Positions 27,668-37,245 of a stretch of 64,000 nucleotides of DNA are shown here, in pieces. How positions within the stretch are numbered: the first letter of the stretch is position 1; every line of letters begins with the position of its first letter. The DNA comes from Streptococcus vicugnae (GTDB taxonomy: Bacteria > Bacillota > Bacilli > Lactobacillales > Streptococcaceae), in assembly GCF_016461705.1 (NCBI RefSeq), contig NZ_JAEMHW010000002.1, positions 124,001 to 188,000 of the forward strand, given 5' to 3'. The translations under genes and the position numbers were made by a program. The notes below the pieces were generated by a model. That model was given only the letters and a program-made list of their open reading frames with translations, was not told where the DNA came from and searched no databases.

Positions 27668-28264
27668 ATGACTAAAATGTATTATGCAGAAAACCCTGAT
27701 AGTGCTCATGATATTCATGAACTAAAAGTTACATTGCTTGGAGAATGTTTCACTTTTTTAACTGATTCAGGTGTTTTTTCTAAAAAAATGATCGATTATG
27801 GAAGTCAAGTCCTTTTAAATACCTTAGATTTTGAAAAAGGGAAAACTCTTTTAGATCTTGGCTGTGGTTATGGTCCGCTAGGAATTTCATTAGCTAAAGT
27901 TCAGGGTGTTAAGCCAACTATGGTTGACATTAATAACCGTGCTATTGATTTGGCTAAGCAAAATGCACAAAAAAATGGTGTTTGTGCCGATATCTTCCAA
28001 TCAAATATTTACGAAAAAGTGAATGGAACATTTGATTATATCATTAGTAATCCACCAATTCGAGCTGGTAAGCAAGTAGTTCATACTATTATATCTGAAA
28101 GTATCAACTACTTAAATGCAGGCGGGAATCTAACAATTGTGATTCAGAAAAAACAAGGAGCCCCAAGTGCTAAAGCGAAAATGGAAGAAGTTTTTGGAAA
28201 TGTTGAGATTTTAAAACGTGACAAAGGCTATTATATTTTGCGCAGTGAAAAAATTAATAAGTGA
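27668..28264 (+). CDS. Class I SAM-dependent methyltransferase (RsmC-like)
   Basis: A 198-residue methyltransferase. SAM motif I is LLDLGCGYGPLGISLA near residue 60 and motif IV is ISNPPIRAGKQV near 127; the NPPxRAGK form is typical of RsmC/YbxB-like guanine-N2 RNA methyltransferases. In streptococci this gene normally sits between coaA and the deoxynucleoside catabolic genes, as here. rRNA as the target is inference from the family. Confidence 0.85.
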   Translation: MTKMYYAENPDSAHDIHELKVTLLGECFTFLTDSGVFSKKMIDYGSQVLLNTLDFEKGKTLLDLGCGYGPLGISLAKVQGVKPTMVDINNRAIDLAKQNAQKNGVCADIFQSNIYEKVNGTFDYIISNPPIRAGKQVVHTIISESINYLNAGGNLTIVIQKKQGAPSAKAKMEEVFGNVEILKRDKGYYILRSEKINK

Positions 28265-28344
28265 ATAAAAAATCTTTATTGAATTAGATATTGATTCTAG
28301 TTTGATAGAGATTTTTTTATTGAATTCCTACAATAACAGGCTTT

Positions 28345-28383
28345 GTGACAAATGTCATAGAATAATTATGACACAAAGGTCAC
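28345..28383. promoter_or_regulatory. Nested inverted repeat, candidate operator
   Basis: Outer arms GTGAC/GTCAC and inner arms TGTCATA/TATGACA form a 39-bp nested palindrome. Within it TGTGACAAATGTCATA (28344-28359) has Crp/Fnr-like half-site spacing. The right part lies just before a TATAAT at 28393. The binding protein is unknown. Confidence 0.5.
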
Positions 28384-28465
28384 TTTTTAAAGTATAATTA
28401 TTCACATAAAAATCATAAAATACACTAATTTAAAGCGCTCACAGTATCAAAAAAGTAAGATTTTA

Positions 28466-28473
28466 TATTCGTA
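28466..28473 (-). promoter_or_regulatory. Cin-box-like sequence on the minus strand
   Basis: On the minus strand it reads TTTTTACGAATATAAAA, including the TACGAATA core and the upstream T-run of a ComX/SigX promoter. No gene follows on that strand for almost 1 kb, so any product would be a non-coding or antisense RNA. Confidence 0.4.
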
Positions 28474-28530
28474 AAAACTTGTTGTTTATAGTAGAATAAT
28501 ATAAAAATGTTCAGAAATACCGAATATGAC

Positions 28531-28550
28531 ATGTGACACATGTGTCACAT
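28531..28550. promoter_or_regulatory. Perfect 20-bp palindrome
   Basis: ATGTGACACATGTGTCACAT is its own reverse complement. It shares TGTGACA half-sites with the 28345-28383 repeat, about 150 bp away, suggesting binding sites for one regulator. It is 120 bp upstream of the proximal deoC promoter. Confidence 0.55.
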
Positions 28551-28668
28551 TTTGTACAAAAACAAGTCTTTAACAAGGTTTATAGATAAAAAAGAAACAA
28601 AAAAGCGTTTTAATGAATTTTCGGATTTTGCCATTTTTGCTGTTTATTAAAAAAATAGCAAAAAAGAC

Positions 28669-28696
28669 TTACATTCTATCAAAAAAATGGTAGAAT
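28669..28696 (+). promoter_or_regulatory. Proximal deoC promoter
   Basis: -35 TTACAT, 16-bp spacer, -10 TAGAAT. Confidence 0.5.
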
Positions 28697-28760
28697 AGGT
28701 AGAGTGTAATTATTAATGAAATGAAAAAAACATTTTCAGGAAGGAACGGAAATTAAATTA

Positions 28761-29426
28761 ATGTCTATTAACAAATACATTGATCACACTTTATTGAAAC
28801 CTGAAAGCACTCAAGATCAAATCGATAATCTTATTGCTGAAGCGAAAGAATACAACTTTGCTAGCGTATGTGTTAATCCAACTTGGGTATCACACGCTGC
28901 CCAAGCTTTAAAAAATTCAGATGTTAAAGTTTGTACAGTTATTGGTTTTCCTTTAGGAGCTAACACAAGTCGTGTTAAAGCATTTGAAACAAAAGATGCT
29001 ATTGAAAATGGTGCGGATGAGATTGACATGGTTATTAATATCGGTCAATTGAAAGCAAAACAATATGACTTTGTTGAAAATGATATTCGTGCTGTTGTTG
29101 AAGCAAGTGGTGATAAATTGGTTAAAGTTATCATCGAAACTTGTCTCTTGACTGATGAAGAAAAAGTAAAAGCTTGTCAATTATCAGTTGCAGCTGGTGC
29201 TGATTACGTTAAAACATCAACTGGCTTCTCAACTGCTGGTGCAAACGTTCATGATGTTGCGCTTATGCGTAAAACAGTTGGACCAAACGTTGGTGTAAAA
29301 GCAGCTGGTGGTGCTCGTTCATATGCTGATGCAGAAGCTTTTGTTAAAGCTGGTGCAACTCGTATTGGTGCTTCATCTGGTGTTGCAATTGTTAATGGTG
29401 AAACTGCTGCAGAAGGTAGCTACTAA
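28761..29426 (+). CDS. deoC: Deoxyribose-phosphate aldolase
   Basis: Splits deoxyribose 5-phosphate to acetaldehyde and glyceraldehyde 3-phosphate in deoxynucleoside breakdown. 221 residues, a class I aldolase barrel. The Schiff-base lysine is in YVKTSTGFS near residue 152 and the second active lysine in GVKAAGGAR near 181. It is normally accompanied by a nucleoside phosphorylase and cytidine deaminase; neither is in this window, though the nucleoside importer follows. Confidence 0.95.
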   Translation: MSINKYIDHTLLKPESTQDQIDNLIAEAKEYNFASVCVNPTWVSHAAQALKNSDVKVCTVIGFPLGANTSRVKAFETKDAIENGADEIDMVINIGQLKAKQYDFVENDIRAVVEASGDKLVKVIIETCLLTDEEKVKACQLSVAAGADYVKTSTGFSTAGANVHDVALMRKTVGPNVGVKAAGGARSYADAEAFVKAGATRIGASSGVAIVNGETAAEGSY

Positions 29427-29475
29427 TCATTAATTAGAAGAACTTCAAACGATAATTTATTTTTGATTGTGGACG

Positions 29476-29590
29476 GTCGTGACGACGGTCAGGTGGTAAC
29501 ATTGCCACAGTGTTGTAGACTTTTTGGAGTCTATTTTCAGAGTGTTCATTAAGCCATTTGGCTTGATAGATTTTAGCAACAAAAGTTGCT
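29476..29590 (+). promoter_or_regulatory. Hairpin chain in the nucleoside-lipoprotein leader
   Basis: Successive short inverted repeats: GTCG/CGAC (29476-29486, inside a tandem GACGGTC), GTGGTAA/TTGCCAC (29493-29508), TAGACT/AGTCTA followed by TTTT (29516-29537), AAGCC/GGCTT (29551-29564) and AGCAAC/GTTGCT (29575-29590) with a T-run soon after. The ribosome site follows at 29602. The element fills the deoC-lipoprotein gap and looks like a structured leader. No named riboswitch was recognised. Confidence 0.45.
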
Positions 29591-29619
29591 TATAAGTTTT
29601 TTAGGAGGGTTCATTTTTC

Positions 29620-30684
29620 ATGAACAAGAAAATTGTTGGTCTTGGACTTGCTGCAGTAGCAACATTAGCGCTTGGCGCATGTAGTCGTTCAAATTCATCT
29701 AGCTCTAGCTCAAACTCAAGCGTAAAAGCTGCAATCGTTACTGATACAGGTGGTGTTGATGATAAATCATTTAACCAATCTGCTTGGGAAGGTATGCAAG
29801 CTTGGGGTAAAGAAAACAAATTGAAAAAAGATACTGACTACACTTACTTCCAATCTGATAGTGAGTCAGACTATGCAACAAACCTTGATTCAGCTGTTTC
29901 AAACGGCTACAACCTTGTTTTTGCAATTGGCTACAACCTTCACGATGCTGTTGATGAAGCTGCTCCACAAAATGAAAAAACAAACTATGTTATCATTGAT
30001 GACGTTGTAGCAGACCACAAAAATGTTGAAAGTGTATTGTTCGCTGATAACGAAGGTGCTTACCTTGCAGGTATCGCTGCAGCAATGCAAACAAAAACTA
30101 AACACGTTGGTTTCGTAGGTGGTGTTGAATCTGATACAATCACTCGTTTCGAAACTGGATTCAAAGAAGGTGTTGCTTCAGTTGATAGTTCAATCAAAGT
30201 TGACGTTCAATATGCTGGTTCTTACTCTGATTCTGCTAAAGGTAAAACAATCGCTGCAACAATGTATGCTAGCGGTGCAGATGTAATCTATCATGCTGCT
30301 GGTGGTTCAGGTACTGGTGTCTTCTCACAAGCTAAAGAAATCAATGAAAAATTGCCTGCTGATAGCGACAAAAAAGTTTGGGTTATTGGTGTAGACCGTG
30401 ACCAAACTGAAGAAGGTAACTACACATCATCTGATAAAGTGAAATCAAACTTCGTTTTGACTTCAACAATCAAAGAAGTAGGTCAAGTTGTTAAAGATAT
30501 CGCTAATGATCAACTTAAAGGTGATAAATTTGACGGTAACACAACTAAAACATACGGCCTTAAAGACGGTGGTGTAGATCTTGTTACTAAAAACCTTCCT
30601 GATAACATTAAATCTGCTGTAGAAACTGCAAAAGATAAAGTTATCAAAGGCGAAGTCAAAGTTGACGATGGCGTAAACAAATAA
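29620..30684 (+). CDS. BMP family nucleoside-binding lipoprotein (PnrA/RnsB-like)
   Basis: Surface lipoprotein of a nucleoside ABC importer, 354 residues. Lipobox LGAC (C21), then a Ser/Asn-rich linker, then the Bmp fold starting AAIVTDTGGVDDKSFNQSAWEG; nucleoside-pocket elements FAIGYNLHDAV and VGFVGGVESDTITRFETGF follow. It precedes the matching ATPase and two permeases. It is equivalent in order to RnsB of the S. mutans RnsBACD ribonucleoside system, which is the basis for the substrate. Confidence 0.9.
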   Translation: MNKKIVGLGLAAVATLALGACSRSNSSSSSSNSSVKAAIVTDTGGVDDKSFNQSAWEGMQAWGKENKLKKDTDYTYFQSDSESDYATNLDSAVSNGYNLVFAIGYNLHDAVDEAAPQNEKTNYVIIDDVVADHKNVESVLFADNEGAYLAGIAAAMQTKTKHVGFVGGVESDTITRFETGFKEGVASVDSSIKVDVQYAGSYSDSAKGKTIAATMYASGADVIYHAAGGSGTGVFSQAKEINEKLPADSDKKVWVIGVDRDQTEEGNYTSSDKVKSNFVLTSTIKEVGQVVKDIANDQLKGDKFDGNTTKTYGLKDGGVDLVTKNLPDNIKSAVETAKDKVIKGEVKVDDGVNK

Positions 30685-30699
30685 TCGCTCTTATGAAAA

Positions 30700-30725
30700 A
30701 GCGACCAAATTGGTCGCCTTTTTTC
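30700..30725 (+). terminator. Terminator after the nucleoside lipoprotein gene
   Basis: GCGACCAA and TTGGTCGC arms followed by a run of six T. Partial termination here would give more lipoprotein than ATPase/permease. Confidence 0.85.
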
Positions 30726-30730
30726 AGGGG

Positions 30731-30793
30731 CTGAGATAAAATGTATTTTTATCTCAGTTAAGTTCATTAATGTTAGTTTTTAATGGGCTTAAC
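30731..30793 (+). promoter_or_regulatory. Two further hairpins before the nucleoside ATPase gene
   Basis: CTGAGATAAAA pairs with TTTTATCTCAG (30731-30757); directly after, GTTAAG/CTTAAC with inner CATTAA/TTAATG (30757-30793). They lie between the lipoprotein terminator and the ATPase start and may protect or process the intergenic mRNA. Confidence 0.45.
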
Positions 30794-30831
30794 TGACCTA
30801 AAAATTATTATTAGACTGAAAGGGATCACAC

Positions 30832-32376
30832 ATGACACAAGAAAACGTCATAGAAATGCGTGAGATTACCAAAAAATTCGGTGATTTTGTCGCAAATGAC
30901 CATATTAATTTACAAGTCAGAAAAGGTGAAATCCACGCTCTTCTTGGAGAAAATGGAGCCGGTAAATCGACTTTGATGAATATGCTTGCTGGCCTTTTGC
31001 AACCAACAAGTGGTCAAATCTTAGTAAAAGGTGAAGAAGCAGTACTTGATTCTCCATCTAAGTCAGCTAAAATGGGTATCGGAATGGTTCACCAACACTT
31101 TATGTTGGTAGAAGCTTTTACAGTTGCTGAAAACATTATCTTAGGTAATGAAGTCACAAAAGGCGCAGGTGTTCTTGACCTTAAAAAAGCTAGTAAAGAA
31201 ATTAAAGAACTGTCTGAGAAATACGGTTTAGCGGTTGATCCATCTGCCAAAATTTCTGATATTTCAGTTGGTGCGCAACAACGTGTTGAAATCTTAAAAA
31301 CACTTTACCGCGGAGCTGATATTATTATCTTTGATGAACCAACTGCTGTTCTAACGCCTTCTGAAATTACTGAATTGCTCGATATTATGCGTAATTTGGT
31401 TAAAGAAGGAAAATCAATTATCTTAATCACACACAAATTGGATGAAATTCGTGCGGTTGCAGATCGCGTAACAGTTATTCGTCACGGTAAATCAATTCAA
31501 ACAGTTCCAGTTGCTGATTCGACAAGTAATGAATTAGCTGAAATGATGGTTGGTCGTGCTGTTTCATTCAAAACAGATAAGATTCCTGCCAATCCAAAAG
31601 ATGTCGTTCTTTCAATCAAAGACTTGGTTGTTAACGAAAACCGTGGAGTTCCAGCCGTTAAACAATTGTCATTAGATGTTCGTGCAGGAGAAATTGTTGG
31701 TATTGCAGGTATTGATGGTAATGGTCAAACAGAATTAGTTGAAGCTCTTACAGGTTTGCGTAAAGTTGAATCTGGTCAATTCTTCATCAAAGGTTCTGAT
31801 ATGACAAATCAACGTCCTCGTAAAATTACAGAACTTGGCGTTGGACATGTCCCAGAAGATCGTCATCGTGATGGTATGGTTCTTGACATGACAATTGCTG
31901 AAAATATCGCCCTTCAAACTTACTACAAAGAACCATTTAGCAAACATGGTTTCATGAACTATAATAAGTTAAATGAACATGCTCGTAAGTTGATGAAAGA
32001 ATTTGATGTTCGTGCAGCAAGTGAATTAGTTTCTGGTGGTGCTCTTTCAGGTGGTAACCAACAAAAAGCAGTTATCGCTCGTGAAATCGATCGAAACCCA
32101 GATTTGCTTATTGTTAGTCAACCAACTCGTGGACTTGACGTTGGTGCCATTGAATATATCCGTAAACGTTTAGTTGCTGAACGAGATAAGGGTAAAGCCG
32201 TTTTGGTTATTAGTTTTGAATTAGATGAAATCCTTGATGTTTCCGACCGTATTGCCGTTATTCATGATGGTAAAATTCAAGGTATCTTAGACCCTGCCAC
32301 AACCAATAAACAAGAACTTGGTATTTTGATGGCTGGTGGAAAAGTGGAAAAGGAGGATTCTAATGTTAATGTCTAA
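30832..32376 (+). CDS. Nucleoside ABC transporter ATPase (RnsA/NupA type)
   Basis: A 514-residue fused double ATPase of the second carbohydrate-uptake family. The first domain has Walker A GENGAGKST and Walker B IIFDEPTAVLTP; the second has GIDGNGQTELVEAL with a degenerate Walker A, signature LSGGNQQKAVIARE and LLIVSQPTRGLDVG, where the usual Walker B DEP is replaced by SQP, a normal trait of this family. It works with the lipoprotein upstream and the two permeases downstream. Overlaps the next gene by 14 bp. Confidence 0.92.
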   Translation: MTQENVIEMREITKKFGDFVANDHINLQVRKGEIHALLGENGAGKSTLMNMLAGLLQPTSGQILVKGEEAVLDSPSKSAKMGIGMVHQHFMLVEAFTVAENIILGNEVTKGAGVLDLKKASKEIKELSEKYGLAVDPSAKISDISVGAQQRVEILKTLYRGADIIIFDEPTAVLTPSEITELLDIMRNLVKEGKSIILITHKLDEIRAVADRVTVIRHGKSIQTVPVADSTSNELAEMMVGRAVSFKTDKIPANPKDVVLSIKDLVVNENRGVPAVKQLSLDVRAGEIVGIAGIDGNGQTELVEALTGLRKVESGQFFIKGSDMTNQRPRKITELGVGHVPEDRHRDGMVLDMTIAENIALQTYYKEPFSKHGFMNYNKLNEHARKLMKEFDVRAASELVSGGALSGGNQQKAVIAREIDRNPDLLIVSQPTRGLDVGAIEYIRKRLVAERDKGKAVLVISFELDEILDVSDRIAVIHDGKIQGILDPATTNKQELGILMAGGKVEKEDSNVNV

Positions 32377-33421
32377 GAAAACCCAAAAATGGGCTGTTCC
32401 ATTAATTGCAGTGTTCCTAGGAATGTTGCTTGGAGCAATCCTTATGCTTTGCTTTGGATATAATCCTTTCTGGGCTTATAATGATTTGCTTTATACAGCT
32501 TTTGGTACTGTTAAAAATGTTGGGGAAATCTTCCGTGCAATGGGTCCACTTATCCTGATTGCCCTTGGTTTCTCAGTAGCTTCAAAAGCTGGCTTCTTTA
32601 ACGTTGGTCTTCCAGGTCAAGCGTTAATGGGTTGGGTAATGTCAGTTTGGTTTGCTCTGTCATTTCCAGATTTACCAAAACCAATTTCAGTAATCTGTAC
32701 TGTTTTGGTTGGTCTTGTTGCTGGTGGTATTGCAGGAGCAATTCCTGGTATTTTACGAGCTTTCCTTGGAACAAGTGAAGTTATCGTAACGATCATGATG
32801 AACTACATTATCTTATACGGAACTCAATATTTGATTCAAGATGTTTTCCCAGATAGTATCATGCGTACAACTGAAGCAACAATCAAAGTTTCAAAAAATG
32901 CTTCTTATCAAACTGAGTGGTTGTCAGCTTTAACTGATAATTCACGTATCAATATTGGTATTTTCATTGCTTTACTTGCTGTTCTAATTGTTTGGTTTAT
33001 GATGAGTAAAACAACGCTTGGTTATGAAATTACTTCTGTAGGTATTAATCCACATGCTGCTGAATATGCTGGTATGTCAGCTAAACATTTGATTGTTGTT
33101 TCAATGATTATTTCTGGTGCGTTGGCTGGTCTAGGTGGTACAGTTGAAGGGCTTGGAACATTTGGAAATGTGTACTCACAAACAAGTTCATTGAGTATTG
33201 GTTGGGACGGAATGGCCGTATCGCTTCTTGCTGTGAATTCAGCTGTAGGTATTCCATTTGCTGCCTTTCTATACGCCGTTCTTGCTATTGGTAAGACAGG
33301 GATGATTGGTATTCCATCAGAAGTTATCGATGTTGTATCAGCATTTATCATCTTCTTTGTTGGAGCTGATTACCTAATTCGTCAATTTATTAAAACTAAA
33401 AAAGAAGAAGGAGGAAAGTAA
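32363..33421 (+). CDS. Nucleoside ABC transporter permease (RnsC-like)
   Basis: A 352-residue permease of the BPD_transp_2 family, with about 8-10 hydrophobic segments. The ATG at 32363 sits behind an aaggagga ribosome site inside the ATPase gene end; the longer in-frame start at 32336 is unlikely. The internal motif TSVGINPHAAEYAGMS is the family ATPase-contact loop. It is followed after one base by the second permease. Confidence 0.92.
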   Translation: MLMSKKTQKWAVPLIAVFLGMLLGAILMLCFGYNPFWAYNDLLYTAFGTVKNVGEIFRAMGPLILIALGFSVASKAGFFNVGLPGQALMGWVMSVWFALSFPDLPKPISVICTVLVGLVAGGIAGAIPGILRAFLGTSEVIVTIMMNYIILYGTQYLIQDVFPDSIMRTTEATIKVSKNASYQTEWLSALTDNSRINIGIFIALLAVLIVWFMMSKTTLGYEITSVGINPHAAEYAGMSAKHLIVVSMIISGALAGLGGTVEGLGTFGNVYSQTSSLSIGWDGMAVSLLAVNSAVGIPFAAFLYAVLAIGKTGMIGIPSEVIDVVSAFIIFFVGADYLIRQFIKTKKEEGGK

Positions 33422-33422
33422 G

Positions 33423-34379
33423 ATGAGTTTTTCAACCATGTTAGCCCTATTAGTTTCTTCCATGCTAATTTATTCTGCACCATTGATTTTTACAAGTATC
33501 GGTGGAACGTTCTCTGAACGTGGTGGTATCGTAAACGTTGGCCTTGAGGGAATCATGGTGATGGGTGCTTTTTCAGGTGTTCTTTTCAACCTCAGTTATG
33601 CTGATGTCTTTGGACATGCTACACCATGGGTTGCTTCAATTGTTGCTGGATTAGTAGGTGTTTTATATTCACTTATTCACGCAGTAGCAACCATCAACCT
33701 ACGTGCTGACCATGTTGTGTCTGGTACAGTATTGAACTTGATTGCCCCATCGTTTGCTGTTTTCCAATGTCGTTACTTGTTTGGTAAAGGACAAACAGAT
33801 ACAATCACTCAAACATTTGGGCGATTCTCATTCCCAATTTTAAAAGATATTCCTGTTATCGGAAAAATCTTCTTCAACAATACATCTCTAGTTGCTTATG
33901 TAGCAATTTTGGTGTCATTCATCTCATGGTTTATCATTTTCAAAACACGCTTTGGTTTGCGTCTACGTTCAGTTGGTGAACATCCACAAGCTGCTGATAC
34001 ACTTGGTATCAATGTTTATCTTATGCGCTATGCAGGTGTTATGATTTCAGGTTTCCTTGGAGGAATTGGTGGTGCTGTCTACGCTCAAACCATTTCAAAT
34101 AACTTTGCGGTTACTACAATCGCTGGTCCTGGTTTCATCGCTCTTGCTGCAATGATTTTCGGTCGCTGGAATCCTGTTGGAGCAATGCTTTCAAGTTTAT
34201 TCTTTGGCTTGTCACAATCACTTGCTATTATCGGTGCACAATTACCATTCTTCTCAAATATTCCACCTGTTTACCTAAAAGTCGCTCCTTATGTATTGAC
34301 AATCATTGTCTTGGCAGCGTTCTTTGGTAAAGCAGTAGCGCCAAAAGCAGATGGTGTTAACTACATTAAATCTAAATAA
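33423..34379 (+). CDS. Nucleoside ABC transporter permease (RnsD-like)
   Basis: A 318-residue partner permease. FSERGGIVNVGLEGIMVMGAF near the N-terminus and RSVGEHPQAADTLGINV (ATPase-contact loop) are typical of the NupQ/RnsD branch. Last gene of the importer operon, followed by a strong terminator. Confidence 0.92.
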   Translation: MSFSTMLALLVSSMLIYSAPLIFTSIGGTFSERGGIVNVGLEGIMVMGAFSGVLFNLSYADVFGHATPWVASIVAGLVGVLYSLIHAVATINLRADHVVSGTVLNLIAPSFAVFQCRYLFGKGQTDTITQTFGRFSFPILKDIPVIGKIFFNNTSLVAYVAILVSFISWFIIFKTRFGLRLRSVGEHPQAADTLGINVYLMRYAGVMISGFLGGIGGAVYAQTISNNFAVTTIAGPGFIALAAMIFGRWNPVGAMLSSLFFGLSQSLAIIGAQLPFFSNIPPVYLKVAPYVLTIIVLAAFFGKAVAPKADGVNYIKSK

Positions 34380-34381
34380 AG

Positions 34382-34413
34382 AAAAAAAGTTGGTGTGAAG
34401 CCAACTTTTTTTA
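34382..34413 (+). terminator. Terminator of the nucleoside importer operon
   Basis: AAAAAAAGTTGG and CCAACTTTTTTT arms with a seven-base loop. Confidence 0.9.
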
Positions 34414-34487
34414 AGCTAAATATTTGTAAGCGATTTACATGTGTGATATAGTTATCTTAATAAAATAATATAATTGAGGTTACTTCT

Positions 34488-35855
34488 ATGAGTAAAATTG
34501 TTGTTATTGGAGCAAATCACGCTGGTACAGCTTGCATAAAAACGATGTTAACTAACTATGGTTCAGAAAACGAAGTAGTAGTATTTGATCAAAACTCTAA
34601 TATCTCATTTTTGGGATGTGGTATGGCTTTATGGATTGGTCAACAAATTTCAGGACCTGAAGGACTTTTTTATTCAAATAAAGAAGAACTTGAGCAATTA
34701 GGTGCAAGAATTTACATGAATTCTCCTGTAGAATCAATTGACTATGAGCAAAAAACAGTGACTGCATTAGTTGACGGTAAACCACATCTTGAAACGTATG
34801 AAAAGTTAATATTTGCTACAGGTTCACAACCAATTATTCCACCTATTAAAGGTGTAGCTTTAAAGGAGGGATCACAAGAATTTGAAGCAGAACTTGAAAA
34901 TATCCAATTTGTAAAATTATATCAAAATGCGCAAGATGTTATTGAAAAGTTAAAAGATAAAGATATCTCGCGTGTAGCTGTTGTAGGAGCAGGTTACATT
35001 GGTGTTGAACTGGCTGAAGCGTTCCAACGTAAAGGAAAAGAAGTTACTTTGATTGATGTTGCTAATACTTGTTTAGCAGGCTATTATGACGAAGATCTTA
35101 GTGATATTATGGCTAAAAATCTAGAAACACATGGTATTAAGCTGGCTTTTGGTGAAACCGTAAAAGAAATTGTTGGTAAGACGAAAGTTGAAAAAATCAT
35201 AACTGACAAGGCAACTTACCAAACTGATATGGTTATACTTGCTGTAGGCTTCCGACCAAACACCGGCCTTGCTGGTGGTAAACTTGAGTTGTTCAAAAAT
35301 GGAGCCTTTCTAGTTGATAAGAATCAAGAAACAAGTACTCAAGATGTTTACGCAATTGGAGATTGTGCAACAATCTATAACAATGCGTCTCGTGAAACTG
35401 ACTATATTGCACTTGCATCAAACGCTGTTAGAACAGGTATTGTTGCTGCACATAATGCTTGTGGTCATAAACTTGAAGGGATTGGTGTCCAAGGTTCAAA
35501 TGGTATTTCAATTTATGGCTTGAATATGGTTTCAACAGGGTTAACACTCGAAAAAGCAAAAGCCAAAGGTATCGATGCAGAAGAAGTTGAGTATAGTGAT
35601 AAACAAAAGCCTGATTTTATTGAGAAAAACAATTTTGAAGTTACTTTAAAAATCGTTTACGATAAAGTTAGTCGACGTATTTTAGGTGCACAAATGATGG
35701 CGATGGCAGATATTTCATTGGGAATTCACCTTTTCTCACTTGCTATCCAAGAAGGAGTGACAATTGATAAACTCGCTCTTACTGATTTATTCTTCTTGCC
35801 TCATTTCAATAAGCCATATAATTACATTACAATGGCTGCTTTGAATGCAAAATAG
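34488..35855 (+). CDS. nox: NADH oxidase, water-forming
   Basis: FAD enzyme that oxidises NADH with O2 to give water, removing oxygen and regenerating NAD. 455 residues. FAD motif IGANHAGTA near residue 7, redox-active C44 in [14 protein letters not shown] motif [16 protein letters not shown] near 165, and YAIGDC near 286. It pairs functionally with the convergent lactate dehydrogenase. A CG-centred palindrome TGTAAGCGATTTACA lies upstream (34425-34439) near the promoter; it resembles a cre site but has one base too many. Confidence 0.94.
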   Translation: MSKIVVIGANHAGTACIKTMLTNYGSENEVVVFDQNSNISFLGCGMALWIGQQISGPEGLFYSNKEELEQLGARIYMNSPVESIDYEQKTVTALVDGKPHLETYEKLIFATGSQPIIPPIKGVALKEGSQEFEAELENIQFVKLYQNAQDVIEKLKDKDISRVAVVGAGYIGVELAEAFQRKGKEVTLIDVANTCLAGYYDEDLSDIMAKNLETHGIKLAFGETVKEIVGKTKVEKIITDKATYQTDMVILAVGFRPNTGLAGGKLELFKNGAFLVDKNQETSTQDVYAIGDCATIYNNASRETDYIALASNAVRTGIVAAHNACGHKLEGIGVQGSNGISIYGLNMVSTGLTLEKAKAKGIDAEEVEYSDKQKPDFIEKNNFEVTLKIVYDKVSRRILGAQMMAMADISLGIHLFSLAIQEGVTIDKLALTDLFFLPHFNKPYNYITMAALNAK

Positions 35856-35860
35856 TAAAT

Positions 35861-35890
35861 AAAAAAGCTATCCCAAGGGATAGCTTTTTT
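35861..35890. terminator. Bidirectional terminator between nox and ldh
   Basis: AAAAAAGCTATCCC and its complement separated by two bases; A-run and T-run flank both sides, so it serves both convergent genes. Confidence 0.92.
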
Positions 35891-35906
35891 ATTCAAAAAC
35901 TAGAAA

Positions 35907-36896
<990 letters not shown>

Positions 36897-36946
36897 TTAT
36901 CTAAACATCTCCTTAATTTTTTTAGGCTGACGCCCATACGAATAAT

Positions 36947-36975
36947 ATTTTAACACGTTAAGTGAGAAATGTCAC
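36947..36975 (-). promoter_or_regulatory. ldh promoter (minus strand)
   Basis: On the minus strand: -35 GTGACA, 17-bp spacer, -10 TAAAAT with a TGT before it. Confidence 0.7.
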
Positions 36976-37051
36976 GAACTAATTGGAAAAAATTGAAAAA
37001 AGAAGAAAGCAATATTTTTAGGAGAATTTAGTCATATTACCTTCTAAAAAA

Positions 37052-37068
37052 TAGTGAATTTTTCACAA
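37052..37068. promoter_or_regulatory. Rex-like palindrome between ldh and gyrA
   Basis: TAGTGAA and TTCACAA arms with a 3-bp centre. The Rex consensus is TTGTGAA-N4-TTCACAA, so this is one base short. It is about 80 bp upstream of the ldh -35. Confidence 0.3.
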
Positions 37069-37196
37069 AAATTTTACTTATTTTTGTCGTATTTTGCTTT
37101 TGAAAATCATATGAAAAGCAGTGGTAATTTATCTGACATTCAGTTAAAAAGGAGTAAAAGGATATTAGTGTTGATGTGGTTTTAATGCAGTATTTA

Positions 37197-37205
37197 TGAT
37201 ATAAT
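37197..37205 (+). promoter_or_regulatory. gyrA extended -10 promoter
   Basis: TGATATAAT with no good -35 at 17 bp. It gives a leader of about 30 nt. Confidence 0.55.
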
Positions 37206-37245
37206 ATAGTTGAGTTTTACACTAGAAAAGGAGTGTTTTTCCTTA

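Larger units (their letters stand above)
28265..28760. other. Long A/T-rich intergenic region before deoC
   Basis: 496 bp with no credible coding frame. It holds a weak terminator after the methyltransferase (AATCT/AGATT pairs, about 28270-28318), a nested inverted repeat (28345-28383), a -10-like TATAAT (28393-28398), a competence-type box on the minus strand (28466-28473), a perfect 20-bp palindrome (28531-28550) and the proximal deoC promoter (28669-28696). In related streptococci a pyrimidine-nucleoside phosphorylase gene often stands before deoC. None is left here. Confidence 0.6.

Noticed and set aside
34425..34439. cre site before nox
   Set aside because: TGTAAGCGATTTACA is palindromic and CG-centred but is one base longer than the consensus, so CcpA binding is doubtful; noted only in the nox entry.
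36937..36944. TACGAATA near ldh, resembling a competence box
   Set aside because: It lacks the upstream T-run (GCCCA precedes it) and no competence-type gene follows on that strand. It lies in the ldh 5' region by chance.
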